64,000 nucleotides of DNA from Misgurnus anguillicaudatus (Eukaryota > Chordata > Actinopteri > Cypriniformes > Cobitidae), in contig NC_073361.2 of NCBI RefSeq assembly GCF_027580225.2, positions 22,081,501-22,145,500 of the forward strand. The letters are read 5' to 3'. Made by a program: the position numbers and the translations under genes. The notes beneath the pieces were generated by a model. It saw only the letters and a list, made by a program, of their open reading frames with translations, ran no database searches and was not told the DNA's origin. Below are positions 18,598 through 29,686 of this stretch, piece by piece; position 1 is the stretch's first letter, and each line of letters starts with the position of its first letter.

Positions 18598-19159
18598 ATC
18601 TTTGCACATGACTTTTTAATAAATGAAGGTTACAGTTGGACTTTTGGAGAACCCCAAAACAGGAATTTTGATGCACAAATTGTTCAGTTACAGTTTATAA
18701 AATTAAACAAGATTGTGGTACGCAGAAAAATACAATTCTGGTTTCACATTGAAAGGAGAATTCTGTCAATGATTACAGTAAACAGTGCCATATTCAGACG
18801 AATGGATGTCCATATTAATTTAATTATTCAAATGTAAATAAGATTAAAATATTAAACAAATTGTGTTTTTTCCTGACTAAAAAAATAGGTCAGGATCTTT
18901 GTTTAGACTGTTCTCTGCAGTTCTGTACTTGTTGGTTGTACATTGTACTCAGAAATTCCGTGTGTTGCGTTAATGAGCTGTCATGCTTGAACTGTTGGCT
19001 ATGCACTTTCTGTTACAACATTTGCACTAAAGGCATGTGTGAATAACTTAACATTCGTCATGTGAAGTGGTCTGTCAGAATCACAACAAAATATCATGAT
19101 CCCTTTTCTTTGGTGTTCCTTTTTTCACGTGAATGGTTGTGTAAATGTGGAATGGACAA

Positions 19160-19169
19160 AATAAATAAA
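19160..19169 (+). other. Poly(A) signal pair, likely for tcf24
   Basis: Two overlapping AATAAA hexamers (19160-19165 and 19164-19169) lie about 560 bases after the tcf24 stop, followed by T-rich sequence. This gives a 3' UTR of about 0.6 kb. Confidence 0.6.
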
Positions 19170-19918
19170 AAGATTCCTAAAATTTCAATGGTCTCAAAAT
19201 TATTATTTTTAATTGGCCTATTATTTTACCTAAACTAAACACTTCACAATTTAATGGCAATACTGGGTGTGTTCTTACAAAAACTTTAATTATCTGAAAT
19301 TATCTGAGTGCAGAATAGGTATTTCACATACAGTAAATGAGGCATGTCTTGACGATTATTATGTTTTTTTACATAATCTAATGCGTTGGAATTAAAAAGT
19401 CTTATAGCTCATGCAGTTGACAGTAAAAACGTTAAAACGTGTAACTAAAAGATTCTGGCAAGTACTGTCAAATTAAACTTTTAGTTATGCCCCTTTTGCT
19501 CATTTAAAAACAGAAGTTCTGTGAATTCCAGATTTATTATTTTTTAGCCTACATTTTTTTATATATATTTCTGCCTTTCTCAAATGTATTTTTCTTGTGT
19601 TTATTTTAATAAATAAAGTAGCTTATAATAATAAAATAAGGTAGCCTACAGAGATCGTAGCCTACAACATCAATAATTTATTTGATACACGTGTGCACTT
19701 TTATTAAAACCATAACATAACCGTCCTTTAAATTTTATTGTGTTGTAGTGTTTTATACATAAATGTGTAAATAACAATATATTTAAGCAAAACACATAAT
19801 GCGTATTATCCTTATCACAGTACAGTAGCTTTATCAGCGCACTCACGTTTGCTTCGAGTGAATTGCGCATGTGCTCACACGAGGAAGTTCCCTTTAAAAG
19901 TAAAGTGCGCATGCGCCG

Positions 19919-19978
19919 CTTCCCTTTTCCTCTCCAAGCGGGTTTGACGCGGGTGTGCGCTACAAGTTGTACATCGAG
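19919..19978 (+). promoter_or_regulatory. snhg6: snhg6 5'TOP-like start and exon 1
   Basis: A pyrimidine tract CTTCCCTTTTCCTCTCC (19919-19935) inside GC-richer DNA is followed by a short exon that ends at a GAG|GTAAAC donor (19979). Oligopyrimidine starts are typical of snoRNA host genes and translation-linked genes. The exact start nucleotide cannot be fixed by eye. Confidence 0.55.
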
Positions 19979-21109
19979 GTAAACATATATTTCGTTTAAT
20001 ATGGGTATTGATCGCATTTAAATAACGTTTTCACCCGAAATATGGGTACTTCTGTAGTGATATGTGATGACATCGTGTGAAATCAGAATCTCGTTTGCTA
20101 AAGCTAGTGCAGACCTCTAGGTTTGGCCACGTGCGTGTTGCACAGATCGAGAATAATGTTGTAACTTGCACAAATTCATTTAAATCCGCAACTTTACTCC
20201 CATAATTTATTATGTGCAAGTCGGTTTAGCTATTAAAACCGATTTTAAGGTTTTTGCACTAACCGGTGATTTTTCTTTTAGTCATGAGTCATTCGGTTTC
20301 TATTTTAAAGCAATGATGCTTGTTTTAAGCCATGTTATTGTGTTTTTTTACTACTTCTTAAATCGGTTTCCGAAATTGTAATGGCTCTGAGTGATCATCA
20401 ATAGTGTATATTGTCAAGGTGAGCTTTTCTGCGCAAATTCACGTGATTTGAGATCATGTTGTAATCATGACGCATCCTAGAAAGAGTTTTCGGTATCCCA
20501 GGAGGACCGCTATAAATCATTTTGTCAGTTGGGTGTCCCAGTTCCAATGATAAATTGCCCCTTTGCCATTTACTCTGCTGTTGGTAGGACTGTGCTCTGT
20601 CCGGGATAGGTCTGCTGTCCCCTGTGTGGCCTTCCTAGTTTAGGAATGGGCTTATGTGACCTGGATCGGGTAATCAGGGCATTGATTCACTGGAGGTGCT
20701 GTGGTCTTGGTAAAGGTCCTGACCTTGAGTTGAACTAGCATTGTCCAGGTTTTTGTGCTGGTGTGGGATGGTCTACTCTTAAGCTGTGTTACATATGCCC
20801 TTTGACCTCTAGTTCATCAGTCATCTTTTTGAGTCATTTATTGGCTCTTCCCTCAGTGCTCTTTATACAAGGCAGCACAAAATCAATAGACTAAACACAA
20901 GATGGGGTAATTAATGACAATTTTTCAGGGGGGCTGTCTGTTACATCTATATCATAATTTTTACCCACAGATGTACGAGATGATGTTTATCACAGACATT
21001 GAAGAGGACAATTTTAAAGGTAACACGCTAAAAATTTTTTAAAAGATGTATTCAAAACATGATTTAGAAGCAGAATTGTCTTGTGGGTTCTTGGTACCAG
21101 GAATTCTGC

Positions 21110-21195
21110 CTGTTGCAATGATGATTTTCATAACTTTGCCGTTTACCCATCAGACCAGATTGGGTTGTTGACACTGTGACTATCTGAAGCAACAG
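21110..21195 (+). ncRNA. snord87: Box C/D snoRNA, SNORD87-like, copy 1
   Basis: C box ATGATGA (21118-21124) and D box CTGA (21184-21187) are enclosed by a 7 bp terminal stem CTGTTGC/GCAACAG. The guide GCCGTTTACCC lies just upstream of a D'-like CAGA. It is complementary to the 28S rRNA segment GGGUAAACGGC, the known SNORD87 target (2'-O-methylation of a G in 28S, human G3723). Confidence 0.88.
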
Positions 21196-21578
21196 CAGAG
21201 TTGTTGACTGTCCTACAACTTAATTTAGGATTGTGTGCTTATGTTTTTATTCTGTTTTTCCTTTATCAGATCAAAGTATTGCTGCTGGAGAAGGGTAACA
21301 TGAGAATGACATCTTGAGGAATAAGGAAATTAGATTTTTGGATCTATAATATACTGTATGTATTTGTTGACCCAGTCTGTGAAAACCCTGTTAAAGTTTT
21401 GTTTTATATACAAAAGCATCCTCCATAATGTAAAAAACATTGTGAAAATATTACCTTGATAACTTGAATATTTACTAAGATTAAAGTAAAATCAGTGATA
21501 GAGCATCAATGTTTAATTTCTATCTCAAAATAAGATTTAGACTTTAGCCTGGATTTCACAGTCAGGGTCACACTGAAG

Positions 21579-21943
21579 TAGGGATGCACCGAATCCAGTT
21601 TTTTTGGGTTCGGCCAAAACTAAATACCGAATCCTACTCGCATCCTTATTAAAACTATTTTGACAATTACCATAAGCCTATGCATAATGAAAGCGATGCG
21701 GTGTGATGCGCTAGTTTTTTTCCAGGTGCGTCCACGAAATGTGAACTGCCCCTAAGGGTGCTGACGTGGGGAAAAAATTCTTATCTCCACGTCAGCACCA
21801 AATGTGTGTAAACAACGGCCACGTGACGTCGACCAGCGTAGCGCAAGCCTAGGGTTCGGTTCGGTGGAAAAAAATCTAAGATTCGCCTGAACCCCGTCAA
21901 AAAGCCCAGTATTTGGTCGATTCCTGGATTCGGTGCATAACTA
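21579..21943. mobile_element. hAT-type element, 365 bp, with intact 8 bp target duplication
   Basis: The ends are TAGGGATGCACCGAATCC and its near-perfect complement GGATTCGGTGCATAACTA. CACTGAAG flanks both sides (21571-21578 and 21944-21951), the 8 bp duplication expected of hAT elements. It lies in the snhg6 locus between snoRNA copies 1 and 2 and has no coding capacity. Confidence 0.9.
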
Positions 21944-21990
21944 CACTGAAGTGCCCTTTTTTTTACAGAATAAGTTTAGTTTCAAAATGT

Positions 21991-22076
21991 TTGTTGCAAT
22001 GATGAATTCCACATTTATGCCGTTTACCCATCAGACCAAATTGGGTTGTTGACACTGTTACTATCTGAAGCAACAG
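21991..22076 (+). ncRNA. snord87: Box C/D snoRNA, SNORD87-like, copy 2
   Basis: C box ATGATGA (21999-22005), D box CTGA (22065-22068) and the TGTTGC/GCAACA terminal stem are all present. The guide GCCGTTTACCC and CAGA D' box are unchanged from copy 1. Confidence 0.88.
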
Positions 22077-22346
22077 CAGAGTTGTTGACAATCTCGTAAA
22101 TCATTTAGGATTTAATGCTAATGCGTTTATTTTGTTTCTTTCATCAGGTTGAAGTAATGCCATTGGAAAAGGATGTTAAAAGAATGACATCTTAAAAAAA
22201 TATGGTAACTTTTTTGCTATTTAAAATTGTCTTTATGAATTTGTCTTTACTGTATCTATTGAATCAGATTCTGTTGATATTGTAGTTCTGAACAAAATGA
22301 AGTACCACATTTTTATTATGTAACTATACAGTTGTTTCAAAATGCT

Positions 22347-22430
22347 TGTTGCAATGATGAATTTCACATTTATGCCGTTTACCCATCAGACCAAACTGGG
22401 TTGTTGACACTGTTACTATCTGAAGCAACA
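22347..22430 (+). ncRNA. snord87: Box C/D snoRNA, SNORD87-like, copy 3
   Basis: C box at 22354-22360, D box CTGA at 22420-22423, stem TGTTGC/GCAACA. The guide is identical to copies 1 and 2, and the overall sequence is nearly the same as copy 2. Confidence 0.88.
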
Positions 22431-22672
22431 GCAGATTTTTGTTAAATGTCCTTGTAGCTCATTTAGGAGTAACTGCTAATGTGTATTCTGTTTTCCTTCA
22501 TCAGATCAATGTATTGCCACTGGGGAAGCGTCATGACGTGAGAATGGCATTTTAAGGAATAAGGTACATTTCTTTGCAAGACATTAATAAAAAAAAATTT
22601 AAGTTTATCCATGAAACCAGATTTTGTAAAAATGGCACCCTAAATTGTCACAATGTATTTTTTTTAAATGCT

Positions 22673-22758
22673 TGTTGCGATGATGAATTGCACATTTTTA
22701 CGCCGTTTACCCATCAGACCAGATTGGGTTGTTGACACTGTGATTATCTGAAGCAACA
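22673..22758 (+). ncRNA. snord87: Box C/D snoRNA, SNORD87-like, copy 4
   Basis: C box ATGATGA (22680-22686), D box CTGA (22748-22751), stem TGTTGC/GCAACA. The guide reads CGCCGTTTACCC, so complementarity to 28S rRNA is kept and may gain a pair at its 5' end. Confidence 0.87.
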
Positions 22759-23027
22759 GCAGAGTAGCCGACTGCTTGGTAGCCCATTTAAAAAAAAAAT
22801 ATTTTGTTACTAATGCATTTATCTTCTAATCTTAAGTCTATCAAAGTCAAGTGTTTCCATTGGAGACTGTTGACATGAGGGTTGCAACCTCACAAAGGTT
22901 GGTAATGTTTTAACTTGTTGCTTAATGTTTTTTTGTTTTTTGAAGCTGTTGATTCTGTAACTTTTTGGTTAACTTGGAAATGATCATTTATACAAAATGT
23001 AGTTGAATATTTTGCATTCATCACATT

Positions 23028-23103
23028 ATGCTATGATGAATCACATTTTTGCCGTTTACCCATCAGACTAAATTTAGGGTGCTGAATCTGTAAATCTGAG
23101 CAT
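23028..23103 (+). ncRNA. snord87: Box C/D snoRNA, SNORD87-like, copy 5 (diverged)
   Basis: C box ATGATGA (23033-23039), guide GCCGTTTACCC and CAGA D' box are kept. The terminal stem is reduced to about ATGC/GCAT and the 3' half differs from the other copies; the best D box is CTGA at 23096-23099. It may be less stable, or a decaying copy. Confidence 0.65.
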
Positions 23104-23341
23104 TTTTTATTTTATTTTAAGTTGTACGAAGCTTAAATGCATATTTTGCGTAATAAAATTGAACTTCTATTTGTTTAGGTTGTGATGCAACAGTGCAATT
23201 GGATGGATCTGTGGATTACTGATCACTTGAAAGACCTTTTCATCCTGTTACCACACTTGAAATGAAAGTCAATGCAGTACATAGTTGACACTAAAATGAC
23301 TGGCAGTGTACAAATCAAAATAAGAATGTAGTACCTTGATC

Positions 23342-26300
23342 CTATTCCTCCACAATGTAGGTTGCATAGGTGTGCACAAAATGCAAGATCTGTTTGCGTA
23401 AATCTTCCAAGGCAACATCCCGGCAGTGCAGGGAATCCAGGTCATGGAGAGCACAAGGAAACACTGCTTCGGGTGGAAAAGCAAGCGTAGAGGCCCCTGC
23501 GTTCCCAAGACACATTTTCTTATTCCCAAACAATCATGCATTCAATGTAACAGGATCTTGACTTTAAACTTGTAATTGTGCTATGAAAATAAACAAATTT
23601 AATAAATTAATTACAAACACTCTTTTTGTACGTACTTATTCTTTTAGAAGTTGTACTGTATTGATTGTTAACTTTTATAAAGTAATTGTGGAAACGAACC
23701 ATGTTTTAGGGTGACTGAACCTTCACACAGCAGTACTGCGATGACTGCATCTTCCTCTAAAACTCGTGTTCTCAGGCTGAGTTTAGCATGGGCTTGAGCC
23801 AGAGAAATCCTGCCAGGACCAGTAAATAAATTAGATTCATTCAATATAAAATGTTAGCAAATCTATGCTGATATGGAGAGTGTATATATATATATTTTCA
23901 AAATTAAAGGTATTGCGGAGGATTTTCTATTTCCGGGTGGATCATCAAGACTATCGGTCCTCCTATTTGTCAATCAGGAGTGTTGCGCAATTGCATTTTT
24001 TTTTTAAAAAAAGTGAAGGCGGTTCTTTTCTAAAGTTCAAGAAAATCCTCCGCTACACCTTTAACTAATTTTGTCATTAGAGAAACGTACTCTCCTACGT
24101 AACAGTATACATTTATCTAACTATAATCATGCTTTGGTTAAAAAAAGATGCTCTGTGGGTGCAGACTGATTGTACTCCTCATGTTGTGTTTGGGTTATTT
24201 TGTCCTGGAGAGAATTCTCTTTTTACCAAAAATGATTAGTAGTTGCATTGGACTGAAATTTAGTAACTTTGCAAGGATAACAACCTTTCAAATGTGTTGC
24301 TTTGTAATTAAACTTGTGGTGTTCCAGAAAGATAATGGCTTAAAAAAAGCACAATTATAACCAAATATTGTGTTCAATTTTTGTCAACTTGTTACATTTC
24401 ATTTAGCACTGGGTTTTTTTGTGTTTAACTCCTTAATCGGAGGCCTCATTGATCTGGTCTTGGGCACCTCAGTTTTTATAAAAACATCAAATGCTCTTTT
24501 CACTGAAATACTGTAGTGCATAAGCTTAAAACCAGTTGTAACTTATTGAACATATTTATCAAAGCCTAAATCCAATATTTGAAGATAACATCTAGTGATG
24601 GCACAACCAGTGATATGTAGTTAGTTATTCTGGTTTGTCCTATGTGACTGCTCCCTCTAGTGGTACAGTATGGCAGAACTGGTGGTGATCAATCATTTAA
24701 AAGCTAAATCAAATGTATGTTGACTTTGCAGTACTTACAGCAGTTTTATAGAAGTGACTGAAACAGAGGAGCGTGTTGTTGAGTCTGATCGAACCCTGCG
24801 ACTAGCCATGTAATAGCCATGGATCATCTGCTCTGCCTCGGGACTCATTTCCACCTTCAAGTCTCTTGCTTGAGCCAAGAACTAAAGATAAAGGCTTTGC
24901 CATCAGCAAGTGCTGCCTATATTCATGTAACTACATCAAACAACCTATTACTGAATGCATAACAGCTAAAATATAATTAATACATTAGTCAACCTCATCG
25001 TAGTCTTGTGTAGTAAATTGCATGCATGCTGGATAAAGGGGCTCTCCTGGGGAGATGGCCTGCCGTAGGGTGTGCACCGTCATGGACAGGAGCAGAGGAT
25101 CTACGCTCATTTCTCGACACTGCACTAGGAGATCGAATCTCTCTGCGAGCTGACGGGGAACTGAGCCCATTTCCTACATTTATTGTAAATATCTGTCATT
25201 AGAGGATTAACAAATGTGGTAAAACAATAAAATCTATTGATTGAGAACGCAATAGGGAAATGAAAATAATTGTCAATACAATTTTGAGTAACTGAAGTAC
25301 AATTGACACAAACAAGCATAAGGAACTCTCCTAAAATAGATTGCATTGTCTATGGTTCCTGTTCCAAAATACAAAAAGAGGTGGGGTCATCTGCTAAGCG
25401 TTCCAGCATTCCTTATACATGTAATCATGGACTATTTGTAGGTATAATTCTAAAAATAAAACTCCTAATTGTTCTCTAAATAAAAGCCAAGTTTTTTATA
25501 TAACAAGATCGGTAACCTACCGCAGCACCCAGCACTGCATTATCGCATTTATCTCTTCTCTTGGAGGGGGAGGCAGGATCAGCTAGTGCCCAGAAGTTAC
25601 ACTGGATAGGAAAGGAGATCTGCTGGTCTACATCATCACCATACTTTTTCCCAGGAATGAAAACAGACACAGTTCTGCTTTCAAGAGCTGCAGATAATAG
25701 AGAAACAACGCATAAAAGCCATCTAGGTTTGTTTACACATGAGTCCATTATAATATCATGTGCCTTAGTGGCACATTTCTGTGTCTATTATGCACCAGAC
25801 TGAAGCACATCCATCTTGTCTCTCTTGTAGCACATCAGGTCTCCCAGAAAACAGACTCCTCCAGTTGCCAGCAGAGCTGAACCTGCATGAATGTTGGCAG
25901 TATCTGCTCCATGTTCATCTTTAGATAGAGATGCCAACAGCTCTCCTGTAGGTGCGTGCAGAATGCCACGTGAAGATAAGGGGAGGCTGTATCTCATCAG
26001 CCTGAAGGAATAGAAAATATGTTGACACTTTTGTTATCATTAGGACAAATCATTGATGACCGCCATTTAAAAGCAAAAGGGACTGACCTGTCAATGATCA
26101 ATGTGTCGCTAGTAAGAGCAAGCACATCCAGGTGGTTGGTAGCATCTGAATTATCTTCACTTTGCACCAGGCTGAGTAGTAACCCCAGTTTCAATGTGTT
26201 GTACAATCCAGGTGGAATCACAGGAGAACCAAATGAGTTGGCTACGACTGCAGCGAACCTCCATGGGGAACAGGCCGATGCAGCCAGCAGATTCTGAAAG

Positions 26301-29300
26301 TTGTTGCTAACCAGACAGGGGCCTGTGAACGAGATATAGGAAAAATTACTTTGACATGTTGAGTACATGATTTGTTGTTTTGATGACATCACAATAACAA
26401 GATCTTACGTTTGAGGGTCCATGGTTGGACACTGCAAGCTTCTGCACTCCATGTTATATTGGGCCACTGGTGCACATGAGCTGGAATCCCCACAACTCGG
26501 TACAGATGTCCAATTTTCATGGAGTTACATAGTTCATCTAATTACATTTGGAAAAACAAAACAATGACAGTTGTTATTTGAGAAACATACTCACCACCTA
26601 TATGGCTGCCAAGAGAAACACTGGTGGCTTTTTTAAACAATGATTCCACTATGAGTTACCTAATGAGTGTACCTTACATTTATTAACATGTATGTTCAGT
26701 AACTGGAGCCTGGTGTATTGAATTCCAGACTAATATTAGGTCAACAGCATATGCTAATATAGTCCAGAGAATCTATGACCTCTCATGCTGGATAACTGAA
26801 AAACGTTATTGAAGGAGACGGGAACACTCAATCAAACACTTAAGTACACTGTGATTGGATGTGTTTCACCAGTTTATTTATTTTGGCATCATGCTTTTTA
26901 AGGAAACTGGGTTAATCAGGGATAAAAACCCACAAGCCAACTGGATTACATATTAATGGATCATTTAAAGGTAAAGATTACATCCAATACCATGAGAAGA
27001 AAAGAGAAACATTTAGGATATGAAACAATCCTACCTCTTAGAAAAAGGGTGACAGATTGATATCTCAAGGAGGCAACATCGTGGACTCCCAAAACATCCA
27101 CTGCTCTTACATGAATGAGCTCAACAAGCTGTTTATCTGTATATAATTAAATATCTTTTATGCATTCTTTACTCATTTTGTTTTACATTTTTTATTTTAT
27201 ATAACTAATACATTTTCATATATATAAATTGTATTTTGTTTTATTATTGTAGCCTTACCTCCTAATACCCGAGACTTAACATCTTCTTTAAGTGGTGAGG
27301 AGCAGAGAAAGCAAATAAAATCACTTCTTACCGTAGCTGACTCTGTGGCACCAGGTACATGAACTCTAATGTGTTGATACCCTTTGGACAAATTGTCAGA
27401 TTGGATAAGTTACAGAGAAAGCCCATATATAGAAAACCTAAAATATGAATTCTGTTACCTACCTCTTGAGCAAGGGCATTTCTCTTCTGAGCAAAGAAAT
27501 CTGGCCCCTTGTGTGTATTTGGTGACACGTGTCATGGCAATTACAAGGCCCTCCAAAGCCAAAGGTCTCATTGGACCATACCCACGGGGAAACTCAGAGA
27601 GACCCAAACAGTAATTTGGAAAAGGTGGCAAGTGTGTTGGCTTTAAAACAACATTAACCTAAAAAAGTGTATTTGCTTGATGAATTTTAGTCGTGAAGTA
27701 GTGAAATATGCATATATTAAAACTACAATGCTGTTACATACCTGGTTTTCTGTGTCTATGTGATCAATAAGTGATAGTGTTTTTATGGCCAGAAAACAAA
27801 CCTGAAAAACAGCCAATTTACTTTTGTTTAAAACACAAGGTACAAAATACAAAATACAAAATTTAAGTGTTGCTAATTGTTGAAGTACAAGTGCTATTTT
27901 CTTTAAATCATTTGTTCACATTTTTAAGTCGAGAACTTTGTTGACTTTGGAAAAGAAACTCCTAAATATAAAGGGATCTTTGCAGTGATGCCATGAACCT
28001 TTTTCTCTTTTTGTTCACTGAATAACATTTTAAAACCATTTCTTTCTTAACATTTCTATGTCTTTTAAAGTTTTTTCCAAAACAAAGTGACTCAAACTGG
28101 GGCCCACGAGATTGTGCTCTATGACATTTTATAAAATACATTAATTCATCATAAATTCTGTGTAATTAAACCTATAAAAAAGGCTATTAACCAACAACAC
28201 TATAATTGTTATACATTATACACTGTATAACTTAATGTTTTGTTTAATTCCAACTTTTAAGTTTGAGGGGCATAAAGGGATGCACCGTACAGGGCACATT
28301 TTTTTGTGATGTGACACTGAATCTGAAACAGCACATTGTACTTTCTGCATCTATCATCAACGTATTTATTAGTTATACAGTGGAAATTAGTAGAAATGTG
28401 AATATTTGGTTAGCATGCTGATTTACAGTGTGTGCCCCTAAATTTTCTGGTTGCACCCCTAATATTTTCAGTTGGGGGCCACTGTGCTCCTATAATGCAA
28501 AAAGTTAGTCTGGAGCCCTGACCGTACACAAGGGGGGCCACACTGCAAAAAAGTTTGAGACTCTCTCAGGACCATACAGCCCAAAAAAGAACCTTTAAGA
28601 CCCTTTATTTTTAAGAGTGTAAATTGTTGGGGGAGGCGGTGAGCATTTTGTACAGACTTGTTTAGGAAACTCACTGATTGAAAGAGTGAAGTTGCTTTAA
28701 GAGGGTTGTGCAGTATACAGTCTCCTAGTGTGGCGTCCAGTTCAAGTACATCTGAGGGATTTACATCAAAGCTGAAGCGATACACTGCCTGCATCTGCTG
28801 TGCACCTAAAACACATGTTTAATTTACCCTCTTATAAAGATATGCGTGTTTTATTCCCTGATGAAAAACCCAAAACCATCACAGAAATTGTATAGAATTT
28901 GTTGGTTGCAATGGGAATTATAGCTGTTTTAATAAAAAAGTATTGTTGATGTTGAGATAAGCCACAGAACACACTAAAAAATCTAACTGGTTTTAAACAT
29001 GATAGTTCATAATTTTTAATGAAAAACCATATAATTTGAATTGTTTTCTTAGCAGATTTTATAAAAGCTGCTTTGTGTTGTTTTTCCCTATTGAAAAATC
29101 CAGCTAAGACCAGCATAAGCTGGTGAGCTGGTTTTAGCTGGACTCCCAGATTGGTTTTAGCTGGTTTTGCGGGTGTAGCAAGCTGGACTAGATGTGTTTT
29201 GGTCACTTTTTAAGTTGGTCTAGCTGTGTTTTGGACACTTTATAAGCTGGTCTATGGACTTAGCTGACCCACCACCTTGACCAGCTTTGCCAGTCTGGGA

Positions 29301-29686
29301 GGACCAGCTTAACCAGCTACAAGCTTGTCTTAGCTGAATATTTATAAGTAACGTTATGGTTGTCTTCGCAGGGCATAATAATACCAATTTAATTAAATGT
29401 CGCACATTAACATGCTTAGCTGGCAATTTTTACAAAAATAATGTAAATCAATAGTGAAATTTAATACGTTGGTGTTTATAGGCTACAAGTGTAAGAGAAA
29501 CGGAGGGTCACCGGTTGCTGTCTCGCGAGCATCTTTTCACTGAGGTAAATGTATAAGCTAAATAAATATAATAAAGCAAATAAACAAACCTTTAATTGCG
29601 TTACAGTCTTCTATAAGTTTACGGAGTCCACCACTTCTGTCTAAATATATTATTATCGATTCTTTCAGAGAAAGTAAACTGTCCAT
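23342..29686 (-). CDS. mcmdc2: Minichromosome maintenance domain-containing protein 2
   Basis: Fourteen coding exons on the minus strand, from the 5' end: 29686-29590, 28805-28675, 27801-27742, 27658-27463, 27381-27259, 27136-27035, 26537-26409, 26322-26088, 26001-25796, 25687-25521, 25173-24994, 24881-24739, 23809-23700 and 23496-23342. All phases agree; the joined CDS is 2034 nt (677 aa), close to human MCMDC2. It starts MDSLLSLKESIIIYLD and ends THTYATYIVEE-like (LRKQILHFVHTYATYIVEE). Cysteine pairs at about residues 151-185 (CSEEKCPC, CFLC) recall the MCM zinc finger. The ATPase core is degenerate: the Walker B position reads GGVCFLGDL (404-412). In mammals the protein is a non-canonical MCM needed for meiotic recombination. 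Two donors are weak (GTTGAC after 24994, GTTCGT after 23700). Confidence 0.94.
23906..24063. mobile_element. Compact palindromic MITE in the penultimate mcmdc2 intron region
   Basis: AAAGGTATTGCGGAGGATTTTC on the left pairs with GAAAATCCTCCGCTACACCTTT on the right, and the inner part contains GGTCCTCC and CAATCAGGAGTGTTGCGCAA. A related, longer copy lies at about 63193-63614. Confidence 0.7.
28086..28565. mobile_element. Degenerate hAT copy (TCAAACTGGGGC family) in mcmdc2 intron 2
   Basis: It starts GACTCAAACTGGGGCCCACG and ends AAAAGTTTGAGACTCTC. The interior (CATTTTATAAAATACATTA, TTCATCATAAAT) matches the better-kept copy at 57653-57926. The ends are worn and no target duplication is seen. 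Confidence 0.6.
29095..29340. repeat. CCAGCT/AGCTGG-rich palindromic repeat in mcmdc2 intron 1
   Basis: Repeated AGCTGG and its complement CCAGCT occur in opposite orientations in the two halves (for example TTTTAGCTGGACTCCCAGA against TCTGGGAGGACCAGCTTAAC). This is a foldback repeat of a type common in cyprinid genomes. Confidence 0.6.

Larger units (their letters stand above)
19923..23590 (+). ncRNA. snhg6: snoRNA host gene, SNHG6-like, with five SNORD87-type introns
   Basis: It sits between tcf24 and mcmdc2, exactly where mammals have SNHG6. Deduced exons: about 19923-19978, 20971-21019, from 21270 (end uncertain), 22148-22204, 22505-22563, 22847-22907 and 23179 to about 23590. The middle exons are recognisable copies of one another, each starting near ATCAA-GTATTGCC and containing GAATG(A/G)CAT. 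Each intron carries a box C/D snoRNA whose D box lies about 80-95 bases upstream of the next exon, the usual spacing for intronic snoRNAs. The host exons hold no long ORF. A 25-codon frame can be read from the ATG at 20971 across exons 2-3. Poly(A) signals are likely at about 23585-23605. The transcript is probably mainly a carrier for the snoRNAs. Confidence 0.8.

Noticed and set aside
23269..23541. 90-codon minus-strand ORF overlapping the last mcmdc2 exon
   Set aside because: It is in a different frame from the exon that joins in phase to 23700-23809 and ends HTYATYIVEE; treated as a shadow.
28468..28674. Extension of the mcmdc2 exon 2 frame downstream (toward 28468)
   Set aside because: The frame runs past the GTGAGT donor at 28669-28674 into an old hAT copy; the spliced version continues the protein in phase.
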